A DNA stretch of 64,000 nucleotides from Bradyrhizobium sp. dw_411 (lineage in GTDB: Bacteria > Pseudomonadota > Alphaproteobacteria > Rhizobiales > Xanthobacteraceae): positions 124,001 to 188,000 of the forward strand of contig NZ_JAAVUY010000014.1 in the NCBI RefSeq assembly GCF_018449695.1. The letters are read 5' to 3'. A program made the translations under genes and the position numbers. The notes under the pieces are model-generated. The model saw nothing but the letters and a program-made list of their open reading frames with translations. It made no database searches and had not been told where the DNA came from. The number at the start of each line of letters is the position of its first letter. Position 1 is the first letter of the stretch. Below, one piece after another: positions 25,588 to 34,214 of the stretch.

Positions 25588-25602
25588 TGTTATATTATAA
25601 CA
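25588..25602 (-). promoter_or_regulatory. Zur-like operator and promoter of the zinc operon
   Basis: TGTTATATTATAACA is a perfect 7-1-7 palindrome and resembles the alphaproteobacterial Zur consensus (ATGTTATAACAT-type core). It overlaps a TATAAT -10 hexamer on the minus strand, so a bound repressor would block RNA polymerase. The operon it heads encodes zinc import and zinc chaperones, as expected for Zur control. Confidence 0.75.
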
Positions 25603-25666
25603 TAACCCCTGTCCACCGACGCCACTGTCCCTGTCGCGGCCGCCAAGTCAGGTTTCGCGTCAGGTT

Positions 25667-26041
25667 TCAGGCCAGATGACGGACAAGTGTGAGGCCCGCG
25701 AACAGGCCGGCAATCGAAAACACCACCGATCCCACCACATAGAACAGCGCGAGCCCGATCTCGCCCCGCTCATACAGCACCATCGAATCGAGCGAGAACG
25801 CCGAAAAGGTAGTGTAACCGCCGAGAATGCCGGTCATCAGGAACAGCCGCCAGGACTGGGACGCGTCGCCCTTGAACGCGAAATAGCCCGCGATCAGGCC
25901 CATCACGGTCGAGCCGGTGATGTTGATAATGAAGGTGTGATACGGAAAGTCCGCTCCGAGGAAGCGCGGGCATACCACGTTGACGAGGTAGCGCAGCGTC
26001 GACCCGAGGCCACCGCCAATAAAGACCAGAAGATAATTCAT
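25667..26041 (-). CDS. crcB: fluoride exporter Fluc/CrcB
   Basis: A 124-residue, four-helix dual-topology fluoride channel. It shows the conserved GGGLGSTLRYLVN near the N-terminus, FIINITGSTVMGLIAG in the second helix with the critical Asn, and TGILGGYTTFSAFSLDSM, which carries the Phe box and Na+-site region. It reads in the same direction as sodB, 119 bp downstream and beyond a strong hairpin, so it may have its own promoter. I saw no fluoride riboswitch in that gap. Confidence 0.95.
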   Translation of the reverse strand: MNYLLVFIGGGLGSTLRYLVNVVCPRFLGADFPYHTFIINITGSTVMGLIAGYFAFKGDASQSWRLFLMTGILGGYTTFSAFSLDSMVLYERGEIGLALFYVVGSVVFSIAGLFAGLTLVRHLA

Positions 26042-26108
26042 CTTCGCACTTTCCCAGACCCAGACCCCGGCACATCAGGTTTTGCCGCAAGCCTGCAGTC
26101 CCCGCAAG

Positions 26109-26143
26109 CGAAAGGGCGGCAACGCGATGCTGCCGCCCTTTCG
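26109..26143 (-). terminator. strong hairpin between sodB and crcB
   Basis: CGAAAGGGCGGCA and TGCCGCCCTTTCG form a perfect 13-bp stem with a 9-base loop, 18 bp past the sodB stop. No U-run follows on the minus strand, but stem strength makes transcription termination or mRNA 3'-end protection likely. Confidence 0.7.
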
Positions 26144-26160
26144 GATTCTAGCGGGGAAGA

Positions 26161-26757
26161 TCAGGCCTTCGAGAACAGCTCGTCGACATATTCCCAGTTC
26201 ACGAGATGATCGACAAACGCCTTGAGATAGTCGGGGCGGCGATTGCGATAATCGATGTAATAGGAGTGCTCCCAGACGTCGACGCCGAGGATCGGCGTGG
26301 CGCCGTGCACCAGCGGGCTTTCGCCGTTGGGCGTCTTGGAGATTTCGAGCTTGCCGTTCTTCACCGACAACCAGGCCCAGCCCGAGCCGAACTGGCCGAC
26401 GCCGGCGGCGGCGAAATCGGTCTTGAATTTCTCAAGCCCGCCGAGGTCTTCGGTGATCTTCTTTTCCAGACGGCCGGGCAATTTGGTGCCACCGCCGTTC
26501 GGCTTCATCCAGTTCCAGAAATGCAGGTGGTTGTAGTGCTGGCCGGCATTGTTGAAGACGGCCGGGTTCTTCCCGAACGATCCCTTGACGATTTCCTCGA
26601 GGGACTTGCCCTCGAATTCCGTCCCCTTGATCGCGTTGTTGCCGTTGGTCACATAGGCTTGGTGATGCTTGTCGTGATGGAATTCCAGCGTTTCCTTGGA
26701 CATATGGGGCGCAAGGGCGTCATGGGCGTAAGGCAGATTGGGCAGCGTGAAGGTCAT
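26161..26757 (-). CDS. sodB: superoxide dismutase, iron type
   Basis: A 198-residue Fe/Mn superoxide dismutase, cytoplasmic (no signal peptide), converting superoxide to peroxide and oxygen. Metal ligands are visible as His27 (EFHHDKHH), His77 (QHYNHLHFW), Asp160 and His164 (DVWEHSYY). A glutamine four residues before the second ligand (NNAGQHYNH) is the position used by iron-type enzymes, so Fe is favoured, although cambialistic use is possible. It is followed by the hairpin at 26109-26143. Confidence 0.96.
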   Translation of the reverse strand: MTFTLPNLPYAHDALAPHMSKETLEFHHDKHHQAYVTNGNNAIKGTEFEGKSLEEIVKGSFGKNPAVFNNAGQHYNHLHFWNWMKPNGGGTKLPGRLEKKITEDLGGLEKFKTDFAAAGVGQFGSGWAWLSVKNGKLEISKTPNGESPLVHGATPILGVDVWEHSYYIDYRNRRPDYLKAFVDHLVNWEYVDELFSKA

Positions 26758-26882
26758 GGGGCGATGTCCAAAAATGGTGGGAGACGTGGTCTAACGGGAA
26801 CCCTTATAGAAGGTTCCATCGGTCTTAAACACCGCAATTTGGCAAAACGCGGGACGCATGAGACACCCTCCCCGCGAGAGGC

Positions 26883-27419
26883 ATGGCTGAAATGAGCATC
26901 GAGGTCGACGTTTTAAACGGAGATGCATCCTGGCCGGCGGTAAAACCGCTGTTCGATGCGGTCTGGCCGCGCGATGCCGTCGAGAAATTGCCCTGGGGCC
27001 ATGTCAAATGGGCCAAGGCCGATCTGCGCGTGCTGATCGAGGACGCTTCAGGCGGCATCGCCTGTCATGCCGGCATCTATTTCCGGACCATCACCTGGAA
27101 CGACCGCAAGGTTAACATCGGCGGCATCGGCGGTGTTGCGACCCACCCGGACTGCCGGCGTCTTGGTTATGCCAGCGTTGCGCTCAACGCCGCAATCCAG
27201 ACCCTGCGGCACCAGGAAGCCGTTCGATTTGCGCTTCTGTTTTGCGAGCCGCATAATTTTGCGTTTTATGAAAAGCGCGGCTGGCATCCGTTCACCGGCG
27301 AAGTCTACGCCGAACAGCCCGGTGGCAAGGTTCGCTTCGAGGCGATGGCGCCCTTCATATTCGACTTCGTCCGCGCGCCACGGCAGGGCGTCATCGACCT
27401 ATGCGGCCTGCCGTGGTGA
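26883..27419 (+). CDS. GNAT acetyltransferase, AAC(2')-like
   Basis: The 178-residue product has the GNAT acetyl-CoA motif GGVATHPDCRRLGYASVALNAAI and the following ALLFCEPHNFAFYEKRGWHPF, a pattern resembling the aminoglycoside 2'-N-acetyltransferase/Eis-like branch. That resemblance does not show drug modification; most chromosomal members have unknown amine substrates. The start is ATG 26883 or ATG 26895. It diverges from sodB. Confidence 0.8.
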   Translation: MAEMSIEVDVLNGDASWPAVKPLFDAVWPRDAVEKLPWGHVKWAKADLRVLIEDASGGIACHAGIYFRTITWNDRKVNIGGIGGVATHPDCRRLGYASVALNAAIQTLRHQEAVRFALLFCEPHNFAFYEKRGWHPFTGEVYAEQPGGKVRFEAMAPFIFDFVRAPRQGVIDLCGLPW

Positions 27420-27429
27420 CCATGCGCCC

Positions 27430-27531
27430 AGAGCCTTATCGGTTCTGATTGAATCAGAACCGGGCTCTAATCTTTTGTTTTGACGCGTTTTCTTCACGCG
27501 AACCGGTATCCACTTCGCTCGAAAACGCTCT
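27430..27531. repeat. two adjacent palindromic repeat units
   Basis: The first unit is a hairpin: AGAGCC...GGGCTCT outside, GGTTCTGATT/AATCAGAACC inside. The second runs from TTTTGACGCGTTTTC to GAAAACGCTCT with CACGCG between. Both types recur in intergenic DNA of this bacterial group. They follow the acetyltransferase gene. Confidence 0.7.
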
Positions 27532-27603
27532 AACCCGTTGATCTGGCATTGCACAAATTCGATTTGTTGCTAAGCATTTCTCGTTATTCGGGGGCGGCTT
27601 ACG

Positions 27604-28044
27604 ATGTTCAGATTTGGTTTTATGATTGTGATGGTTGCGGCGGCGCTGATCGCCGCGCCGGCAAAGGCACGGGCGGCCGGGCCGGATGGTATTTGGCTCA
27701 CGCAGGCGGGTGACGCAAAAGTACGCGTCAGCAAATGCGGCGCCGGGATTTGCGGCGTGGTGGTGTGGCTGCGCGACCCGATCGATCCCGCCACCGGGAA
27801 GGCCCAGGTCGACGACAAGAATCCCAATCCGGCGCTGGCCAGACGGCCGATCATCGGGCTGTCGTTGTTTGCCGGCATGCGGCCGTCAGGGGCGAACAAA
27901 TGGTCCGGCCAGATCTACAACGCCGACGACGGCAAGAGCTACGCCAGCAATGTCTCGGTTGCCGGACCGGATGAGTTGAAGGTCGAAGGCTGCGTCGGCA
28001 GCGGATTGTGCGGCGGCGAGACCTGGAGCCGGACCACGCGCTGA
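27604..28044 (+). CDS. DUF2147 family exported protein
   Basis: The 146-residue product has a signal peptide (MFRFGFMIVMVAAALIAAPAKARA, cleaved before AGPDGIW) and a mature domain opening GIWLTQAGDAKVRVSKCGAGICGVVVWL, with a conserved cysteine pair, and closing VEGCVGSGLCGGETWSR with another pair. This is the DUF2147 pattern: small beta-rich periplasmic proteins with disulfides and no assigned function. It is monocistronic and convergent with the DUF3095 gene. Confidence 0.87.
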   Translation: MFRFGFMIVMVAAALIAAPAKARAAGPDGIWLTQAGDAKVRVSKCGAGICGVVVWLRDPIDPATGKAQVDDKNPNPALARRPIIGLSLFAGMRPSGANKWSGQIYNADDGKSYASNVSVAGPDELKVEGCVGSGLCGGETWSRTTR

Positions 28045-28045
28045 A

Positions 28046-29200
28046 TCAGGCCGGCGTCGCCTTGAGTGCCGTCGCAGCCGAGGCATAGCCGCCCCGCGCG
28101 CCATCAATGAAATGCACGTGGTCACTGCGCAACGCCGACGGCGTAAAGCAGGTCATCATCGCCGCATCCTGCCGATGCAGGCCATAACGTGCGATCCCGC
28201 TTGAGGCTGCGGTCGCAAGGCGTTGGGTCAACGTGCGCTCCAGTTCCGGCGTGCAATCGAGGACCATTCGCAGTCCGTCGTCATATTTGCGGAAGTCGGA
28301 ATTCTCTACCAATTGCTGCACATAGGTTTTCGGCACGAAGCCGAAGATGCTGATGCCGAAGCGAAATATCAGATAGGTATAAAGTGTGAACGCATGCACG
28401 ACGATGCGCCGCTTCATCAAGGATCCGCCGCGCTTGGCACGCGCCTCGAGTTCGGCACCGGGAGGCGGCCAGTGCAACGGCGGCCCGTCTGAAGGCACCG
28501 GCCGCCCGGATTCCGGACTGCGTTCGACCAGCGCGATGATATCTTCGATCAGCTTGCGAAAGTCGTTCGCATCCGCGCCCCGCGCCGGCACTACCAGCAC
28601 TGAAAGAATGAGACCGCGCGTGGAAGGAATTTCCTCGAACCGGCAGGACAATCCAGTGAGGTCGGGCTGCGTGCCCGATGGCGCGGCCGGTACCGCGAAT
28701 TCGCCGCGCTTCATCGCGGCCTCGGCCCAGCCGAGCCCGCCGCCGGAAAACATCGCATAGGACAGATTGGCCGACGGCCCGAAGCGGGCCACGCGCACAT
28801 CGAGCCCTTGGGCGCGCACCGCGGCAACCGGCACCAGCGCCACCCGCATCACCAGATCGAGATCTTCCTTGACCCAGGTCGCGGTCGCCGCCAGCGCCTC
28901 GCGGGCGCGCGGAAGATCATCCGGCGACACCGCAAAGCTTGCACCATCGCCGCCGAACACGAACGGAAACTCGCGTCCCTCCAGCGCATTGGTGACCGAA
29001 GCGATCACCGCGGCGCCGGCCATGTTGACGGTCTTGTAACGCGCCTCCGCAATTGCCTTGGTCGACTCGACGATATCGGCGACGCCGATGCTCCAGTCAT
29101 CCGGCAGCGGCGAATACAGCGCCGGGTCCATCAGGCTGGCGAAGCCACGAAAGACCGGGATGCCGCCGTAGAATGCTTCGCTTCCGACTGGCGTGGTCAT
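28046..29200 (-). CDS. DUF3095 protein with nucleotidyl-cyclase-like core
   Basis: A 384-residue protein. Its first half has SIGVADIVESTKAIAEARYKTVNMAGAAVIASV and FPFVFGGDGASFAV, giving Asp42 in D-I-V-E-S-T and Asp85 in G-G-D-G, the spacing and context of the two metal-binding aspartates of class III nucleotidyl cyclases. The second half (YTYLIFRFGISIFGF, then TQRLATAASSGIARYGLHRQDAAMMTCF) is DUF3095-specific. Whether it makes a cyclic nucleotide is not known. I chose ATG 29200, because the upstream extension to 29299 has no conserved look. Confidence 0.8.
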   Translation of the reverse strand: MTTPVGSEAFYGGIPVFRGFASLMDPALYSPLPDDWSIGVADIVESTKAIAEARYKTVNMAGAAVIASVTNALEGREFPFVFGGDGASFAVSPDDLPRAREALAATATWVKEDLDLVMRVALVPVAAVRAQGLDVRVARFGPSANLSYAMFSGGGLGWAEAAMKRGEFAVPAAPSGTQPDLTGLSCRFEEIPSTRGLILSVLVVPARGADANDFRKLIEDIIALVERSPESGRPVPSDGPPLHWPPPGAELEARAKRGGSLMKRRIVVHAFTLYTYLIFRFGISIFGFVPKTYVQQLVENSDFRKYDDGLRMVLDCTPELERTLTQRLATAASSGIARYGLHRQDAAMMTCFTPSALRSDHVHFIDGARGGYASAATALKATPA

Positions 29201-29364
29201 TGGCGCGAGGTCATCCGGGGTTGAAACTGTGGCCAGATACGGCCGAATTTGAAGATGGGTTCGCGTGACCCATTGAATACAAAAAACTCCTGGAAACAAA
29301 GCGCCTTCGGCTCAGAGTCCACGCCGAATTGTCGCGGCTGAACCCTGAGCGCGCTACCGATCGC

Positions 29365-31230
29365 CTAGACCAACCCGCGCAGCACCAACCGATTGAGCCG
29401 CGTGGCAAAGGCCGCGGTATCCTCCGGCAATTCGCCGTCGAGGATTTGCGCCTGCTCGAGCAACAGCCACGAGATATCCGCCGCCGCGTCTCCGGCGCCC
29501 GCGATGGCCGTAACGAGGGGATGGCGCATGTTGATCTCGAGCACCGGCTTCACGCCGGCGCCCTTGTTCTGCTGCGCCAGCAAGCGCTCAAGCTGCTGGT
29601 CCCGGCCTGCGCCGCCCGCCACCAGGCAGGACGCGCTGGTGGTGAGCCGCTGCGATACCCGCACGTCGGAGACGCGATCGCCCAGCACATCCTTGATCGC
29701 GGCGATGGTGGTCGCTTCATCTGGGCCGGACGGCTGTTCATCCTTAACCTTGTCGTCGAGCAGCGGAATCAATCCGAAGTCGATGTCGCCCTGGCTCAGT
29801 GATTTCAGCGGCTTTCCGCCGAAATCGAGCGGCGCTGCGGTCCAGAAGGCGTCGACCGGATCGGTCAGCAACAGGACCTCGATGCCACGGGCGGTGGCCG
29901 ATTCCAGCTTGGGGTTGGACTTCAACCGATCGAGGCTGTCGCCGGTGAGATAGTAGATCTCGGTCTGGTTCGGCTTGATATCCTCGACATATTGCTTGAG
30001 CGAACGTTTCTCGCCCGCGGTCGTGGTGAAGCGCGACAGCGCCAGCAATTTTTCGCGCCGTTCGAAATCCTCCCAGATCCCCTCCTTGATCACGGGACCG
30101 AAGGCGTCCCAGATCTTGGCGAAATTCTCAGGCTCCTTTTCGCCCAGGTTTTCAAGTTCGCCGATCACGCGGCCGGTGACGGCCTTGCGGATTTGCGCGA
30201 GCTGCGGATTGTTCTGCAGCATCTCCCTGGAAATATTGAGCGGGAGATCCTCGCTGTCGATCACGCCGCGAACAAAACGCAGATAGGCCGGCAACAGATC
30301 GGCGTCGTCGGCGATGAAGACGCGGCGGACATAGAGCTTCACCTGCCCCTTGCGCGACGGCTCGAACAGATCGAACGGCTTGGTCGAGGGCGCGAACAGC
30401 AGCACCGCATAGGATTGCCGCCCTTCGGCGTGGTAATGCAATGTCATCGCCGGATCGTCGAAGGCGTTGGCGATTGCACGGTAGGCCTTGGTATAATCTT
30501 CCGCCGTCAGTTCCGATTTCGACCGTTGCCACAACGCGCTCGCTGAATTGATCTGGCGCGGCTCGCCCTCTTCCGGCTTCAGTTCGATCGGAAACTGGAT
30601 ATTGTCGGAATAGGCGCTGACGATGCGCTCGATCTCGTAAGTCTCGAGATATTTTGCCGCGTCCGGCTTGAGATGCAGGACGATTTCGGTGCCGCGCGTG
30701 ATGCGGCGGGCATCGTCTTCGTTCGCGGGCGCGATTTCGAATCCGCTGCCGCCCGACGACGACCAGGTCCAGACCTCATCGGAACCAGCGCGGCGGCTGG
30801 TGACGACGATGCGGTCGGCGACCATGAACGCCGCATAGAATCCGACGCCGAACTGGCCGATCAGGCCGGCGCCTTCCTTGGCCTCGGTCAGCCGCGACAG
30901 AAAGGACTTGGTGCCGGAACGCGCGATGGTGCCGAGATTGTCGATCAACTCCTGGCGGTCCATCCCGATGCCGGTGTCGATAACGCTGAGCGTATTTGCT
31001 TTCTTGTCCGGTGCAATCCGGATCCGGGGGGCTTCGCCGTCGCCAATCAGATCGGGCGCCGCGATCGCCTCATAGCGCAGCTTGTCGCAGGCATCCGATG
31101 CGTTCGAGATCAGTTCGCGCAGGAAAATATCGGTTTCCGAATAGACCGAATGCACCATCAAATGCAGCAGTTCGGCGACCTCGGCCTGGAATGGCTTGGT
31201 TTCGGCTGCGGTATCGGTATTCGCGGTCAT
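29365..31230 (-). CDS. htpG: Hsp90 family molecular chaperone HtpG
   Basis: A 621-residue ATP-dependent cytoplasmic chaperone. The N-terminal GHKL ATPase domain is clear: LLHLMVHSVYSETDIFLRELISNASDACDKLRY, the DTGIGMDRQELIDNLGTIARSGTKSF motif and QFGVGFYAAFMVADRI. The middle domain shows YVRRVFIADDADLLPAYLRFVRGVIDSEDLPLNISREMLQ, including the catalytic-loop Arg. A C-terminal dimerisation domain completes it. ATG 31230 is used; the extension to 31332 is spurious. Length is normal for HtpG. Confidence 0.97.
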   Translation of the reverse strand: MTANTDTAAETKPFQAEVAELLHLMVHSVYSETDIFLRELISNASDACDKLRYEAIAAPDLIGDGEAPRIRIAPDKKANTLSVIDTGIGMDRQELIDNLGTIARSGTKSFLSRLTEAKEGAGLIGQFGVGFYAAFMVADRIVVTSRRAGSDEVWTWSSSGGSGFEIAPANEDDARRITRGTEIVLHLKPDAAKYLETYEIERIVSAYSDNIQFPIELKPEEGEPRQINSASALWQRSKSELTAEDYTKAYRAIANAFDDPAMTLHYHAEGRQSYAVLLFAPSTKPFDLFEPSRKGQVKLYVRRVFIADDADLLPAYLRFVRGVIDSEDLPLNISREMLQNNPQLAQIRKAVTGRVIGELENLGEKEPENFAKIWDAFGPVIKEGIWEDFERREKLLALSRFTTTAGEKRSLKQYVEDIKPNQTEIYYLTGDSLDRLKSNPKLESATARGIEVLLLTDPVDAFWTAAPLDFGGKPLKSLSQGDIDFGLIPLLDDKVKDEQPSGPDEATTIAAIKDVLGDRVSDVRVSQRLTTSASCLVAGGAGRDQQLERLLAQQNKGAGVKPVLEINMRHPLVTAIAGAGDAAADISWLLLEQAQILDGELPEDTAAFATRLNRLVLRGLV

Positions 31231-31404
31231 GGGAGATCTCGTTTCGCAAGGGGCGCAAGGTTGGGGGAAAGCCAGGGCCTCGGAAAGGTCCGATATAGCA
31301 ACGTCATCGAAGGAGGCAAGCGCCTGCATCACGCATTCTTCACGGCCGGTGCGCCGGGGTTTGGGGCGTGGTCGCTGAACTCAGCCGCCAGATGTCCGGC
31401 GGCC

Positions 31405-32808
31405 CTAGGCAGGACCGGCCGGTCGTAACATCCGTTGCGGATCGACGTTGCGGTCGTAATCTTCGCCGCTGAGAAAGCTCAGCGCGATGGCCGCAGCGCG
31501 GGGCGTGATGCCATCAGCCAGCGCCTTGGCGGTGATCTGCGCGACCTTATCGTAGCCTAGCAGGGGGTTGAGCGCTGTCGCCAGCAGCAGCGCATTGGCG
31601 ACATTGGCGTCGAGCCGGTCGCGGTCGACGGCCAGATCGTGGATCAAGCGAATCGCGAACATGCGCGCGCTGTCGGCCATCACGCGAATCGATTGCAACA
31701 CGTTATAGATCAGCACCGGCTTGGCGACGTTGAGCTCAAAATTACCGGACGCGCCGGCCGCGGATACCGTCGCATGATTGCCGATCACCTGAAACGCCGC
31801 CTGCGCGACCACCTCGGCGATGGTCGGATTGCGCTTGCCCGGCATGATTGACGAGGTGAGCCCGTCATGCGGGATCACCAACTCGCCGAGGCCGCAGCGG
31901 GGGCCAGATCCCAATAGCCTGGTATCGTTGGCGATCTTGAGCAGCGAAACCGCAATCGTATTGAGGGCGCCGGAAACCTCGACCAACGCGTCATGCGCGG
32001 CCATACCCTCGAATTTGCTGGGGTTGGGAGCAAAGGCGATCCCGCTCAGGCCAGAGGCTTCCTCGCAAAAAGCTGCGTCGAATCCCGCCGGTGCATTCAG
32101 ACCGGTGCCGATCGCCGTGCCGCCTTGCGGCAGGACGTTCAGCCGCGGCAGCGTGGCTTCAATGCGTGCGATGCCATTGCCGACCTGGCGGGAGAACGCA
32201 TCGAATGCCTGCCCCATCGTCATCGGCACCGCGTCCATCAGATGGGTGCGGCCGATCTTGATGATGTCGGCAAAGGCGTCGGCTTTCGCCGCGAGTTCGC
32301 CCTGCAGACACCGCAGCGCCGGGAACAGGCGATCCCGAAGTTCCAGCGCGACGCAGATGTGCATCACCGTCGGGAAGCTGTCGTTGGAAGATTGCGAACA
32401 GTTGACGTGGTCATTGGGATGCACCGGCGCCTTGGTGCCCAGGGGTTGGCCGAGGCGTTCATTGGCACGGTTGGCGATAACTTCGTTGGCATTCATGTTG
32501 GTCTGGGTGCCGGAGCCGGTTTGCCAGATCGTCAATGGAAAGTGATCGTCGAACCGGCCTTCGTGCACCTCGACCGCCGCGGCCTCGATCGCGTCGGCGC
32601 GCGGCGCGTCCAATACGCCGAGACGACGATTGGCGCGCGCCGCCGCGATCTTCTGCAAACCGAAGGCGTGAATGAGACAGGCCGGAAAACGCTCCTCGCC
32701 GACATCGAATATCGCGAGGGCGCGCTGCGTCTGCGCACCCCAATAGCGGTCGGCAGCAATTTCGACCGGACCGAAGGCGTCTTGCTCCGTGCGGAATGAT
32801 GGGGACAT
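31405..32808 (-). CDS. fumC: class II fumarate hydratase
   Basis: It interconverts fumarate and malate. The 467-residue product has TGSGTQTNMNANEVIANRANE, HPNDHVNCSQSSNDSFPTVMHI, IGRTHLMDAVPMTMGQ and the lyase signature SSIMPGKRNPTIAEV. The usual signature is GSSIMPGKVNP, so here Thr precedes the serines and Arg replaces Val. It follows dctA by 3 bp, with its ribosome-binding site inside the dctA end. Such linkage to a C4-dicarboxylate carrier suggests an inducible isozyme rather than the housekeeping enzyme; related lyase specificities are possible. Confidence 0.88.
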   Translation of the reverse strand: MSPSFRTEQDAFGPVEIAADRYWGAQTQRALAIFDVGEERFPACLIHAFGLQKIAAARANRRLGVLDAPRADAIEAAAVEVHEGRFDDHFPLTIWQTGSGTQTNMNANEVIANRANERLGQPLGTKAPVHPNDHVNCSQSSNDSFPTVMHICVALELRDRLFPALRCLQGELAAKADAFADIIKIGRTHLMDAVPMTMGQAFDAFSRQVGNGIARIEATLPRLNVLPQGGTAIGTGLNAPAGFDAAFCEEASGLSGIAFAPNPSKFEGMAAHDALVEVSGALNTIAVSLLKIANDTRLLGSGPRCGLGELVIPHDGLTSSIMPGKRNPTIAEVVAQAAFQVIGNHATVSAAGASGNFELNVAKPVLIYNVLQSIRVMADSARMFAIRLIHDLAVDRDRLDANVANALLLATALNPLLGYDKVAQITAKALADGITPRAAAIALSFLSGEDYDRNVDPQRMLRPAGPA

Positions 32809-32811
32809 ATC

Positions 32812-34140
32812 TCAGGCTCCGCTCACGACGGCATCAAGACGGTCTCTCGCGGTCTCGTCGAACTCCCCGGCGAGTTTGGCGACGACAATCGTCGCCACGG
32901 TGTTACCGATGACATTGCAGGTGGAAAGCGCGATCGAGAGAAAGCGATAAACGCCAAAGATCAGCGCCAGGCCTTCGATCGGCAAAATTCCGGAAGCCGT
33001 CACGGTGGCGGCGAACACGACGAATGAGCCGCCGGACACGGTGGCGGCGCCCTTGGAAGTCAGCACCATGATCGCCAGAATCCCAAGCTCCTGCTCCCAG
33101 CTCAGCGAGACGCCGTAGGCGTTTGCGAGAAAGATCACGCCCATCGACATGAATAGCGACGTGCCGTCGAGATTGAAGGCGTAGCCAGTCGGCAGTACCA
33201 GGCCGACGGTTTGTTTCGAGGCTCCGTAGGCCGGCAGCTTTTCCAACAGCCTCGGCAACACGCTTTCGGATGAGGCCGTGCCGAGCATGATAATGATCTC
33301 GTCACGGATGTAACGCAGCAGATGGAACAGGCTGATCCGAAACAGCGCGCAAATAGCACCGAACACCACAACGATGAACAGAATGATCACCGCGTAAAAT
33401 GACAGAACGAAATAGGCCAGCGAGATCAGTACCGCCGTCCCATTGGCGCCGACCGCATAGGCCACCGCGCCGAACGTGCCGATCGGCGCCAGCCGCATGA
33501 TGATATGGATGAACTCGAAGAACGCGGTCGAAATGGCGTTGAGGCCGTTCTCGATCGGGGCGCGTTTTTCCGGCGAAAGCGCCATCAGGCCAAAGCCGAA
33601 GATCAGCGCGATCACGAGTACCTGCAGCAGTTCACCTCTGGCGAAGGCCCCGATGAAATTATCCGGAAAAACATTGAGCAGGAACTGGTCGAAAGTGGTG
33701 TGCGACGAAGATGCGGCCTTTGCCGCAGCCTCCGCGCCCTTCATCGACGTGGCTGACGCAGTGATATGGCCGAGATTCTTGCCGACACCGATCAGATTGC
33801 CGGCGACCAGTCCGAGCGTCAGCGCAATGGTCGAGACGATCTCGAAATAGATCATCGCGATCAGGCCGACCTTGCCGACCCGCTTGATGTCGCCGGCTGC
33901 AGCAATACCTGCCGCAACGGTCAGAAACACCAGCGGCGCGACCGCGGTCTTGATCAGGCGCAGGAATATATCGCCGAGGATTTTCAGCGACGCCGCAAAG
34001 TCCGGCCAGATCAGCCCGACCCCGATTCCCAACACCATGCTGAGCGCGACTTGAAACCCCAAATTGCTCCAGAGCCGGGGTTTTGTTTTGACGGCGGCGT
34101 GAGCCGCGATGTCACTCTGTGTCGCCGTTGCCATAGCCAT
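32812..34140 (-). CDS. dctA: C4-dicarboxylate transporter DctA
   Basis: A 442-residue sodium/proton:dicarboxylate symporter of the SLC1-like (DAACS) family, importing succinate, fumarate and malate. Visible features are VALSMVLGIGVGLIWPDFA at the N-terminus, the serine-rich hairpin IMLGTASSESVLPRLLEKL, and GYAFNLDGTSLFMSMGVIFLANAYG with the substrate/Na+ Asn-Leu-Asp-Gly-Thr site. GGGAAG precedes ATG 34140. It is the middle gene of the lyase-dctA-fumC operon. Confidence 0.93.
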   Translation of the reverse strand: MAMATATQSDIAAHAAVKTKPRLWSNLGFQVALSMVLGIGVGLIWPDFAASLKILGDIFLRLIKTAVAPLVFLTVAAGIAAAGDIKRVGKVGLIAMIYFEIVSTIALTLGLVAGNLIGVGKNLGHITASATSMKGAEAAAKAASSSHTTFDQFLLNVFPDNFIGAFARGELLQVLVIALIFGFGLMALSPEKRAPIENGLNAISTAFFEFIHIIMRLAPIGTFGAVAYAVGANGTAVLISLAYFVLSFYAVIILFIVVVFGAICALFRISLFHLLRYIRDEIIIMLGTASSESVLPRLLEKLPAYGASKQTVGLVLPTGYAFNLDGTSLFMSMGVIFLANAYGVSLSWEQELGILAIMVLTSKGAATVSGGSFVVFAATVTASGILPIEGLALIFGVYRFLSIALSTCNVIGNTVATIVVAKLAGEFDETARDRLDAVVSGA

Positions 34141-34214
34141 TTTACTTCCCGCCTGATGATCGATGTTTCGAAATGACGTTCTTCGACGCCTTCAAAGGTG
34201 CGCAGATCCGATTG

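Noticed and set aside
26042..26160. Possible fluoride riboswitch before crcB
   Set aside because: The gap is mostly the sodB hairpin. I could not see the conserved fluoride-motif core on the minus strand.
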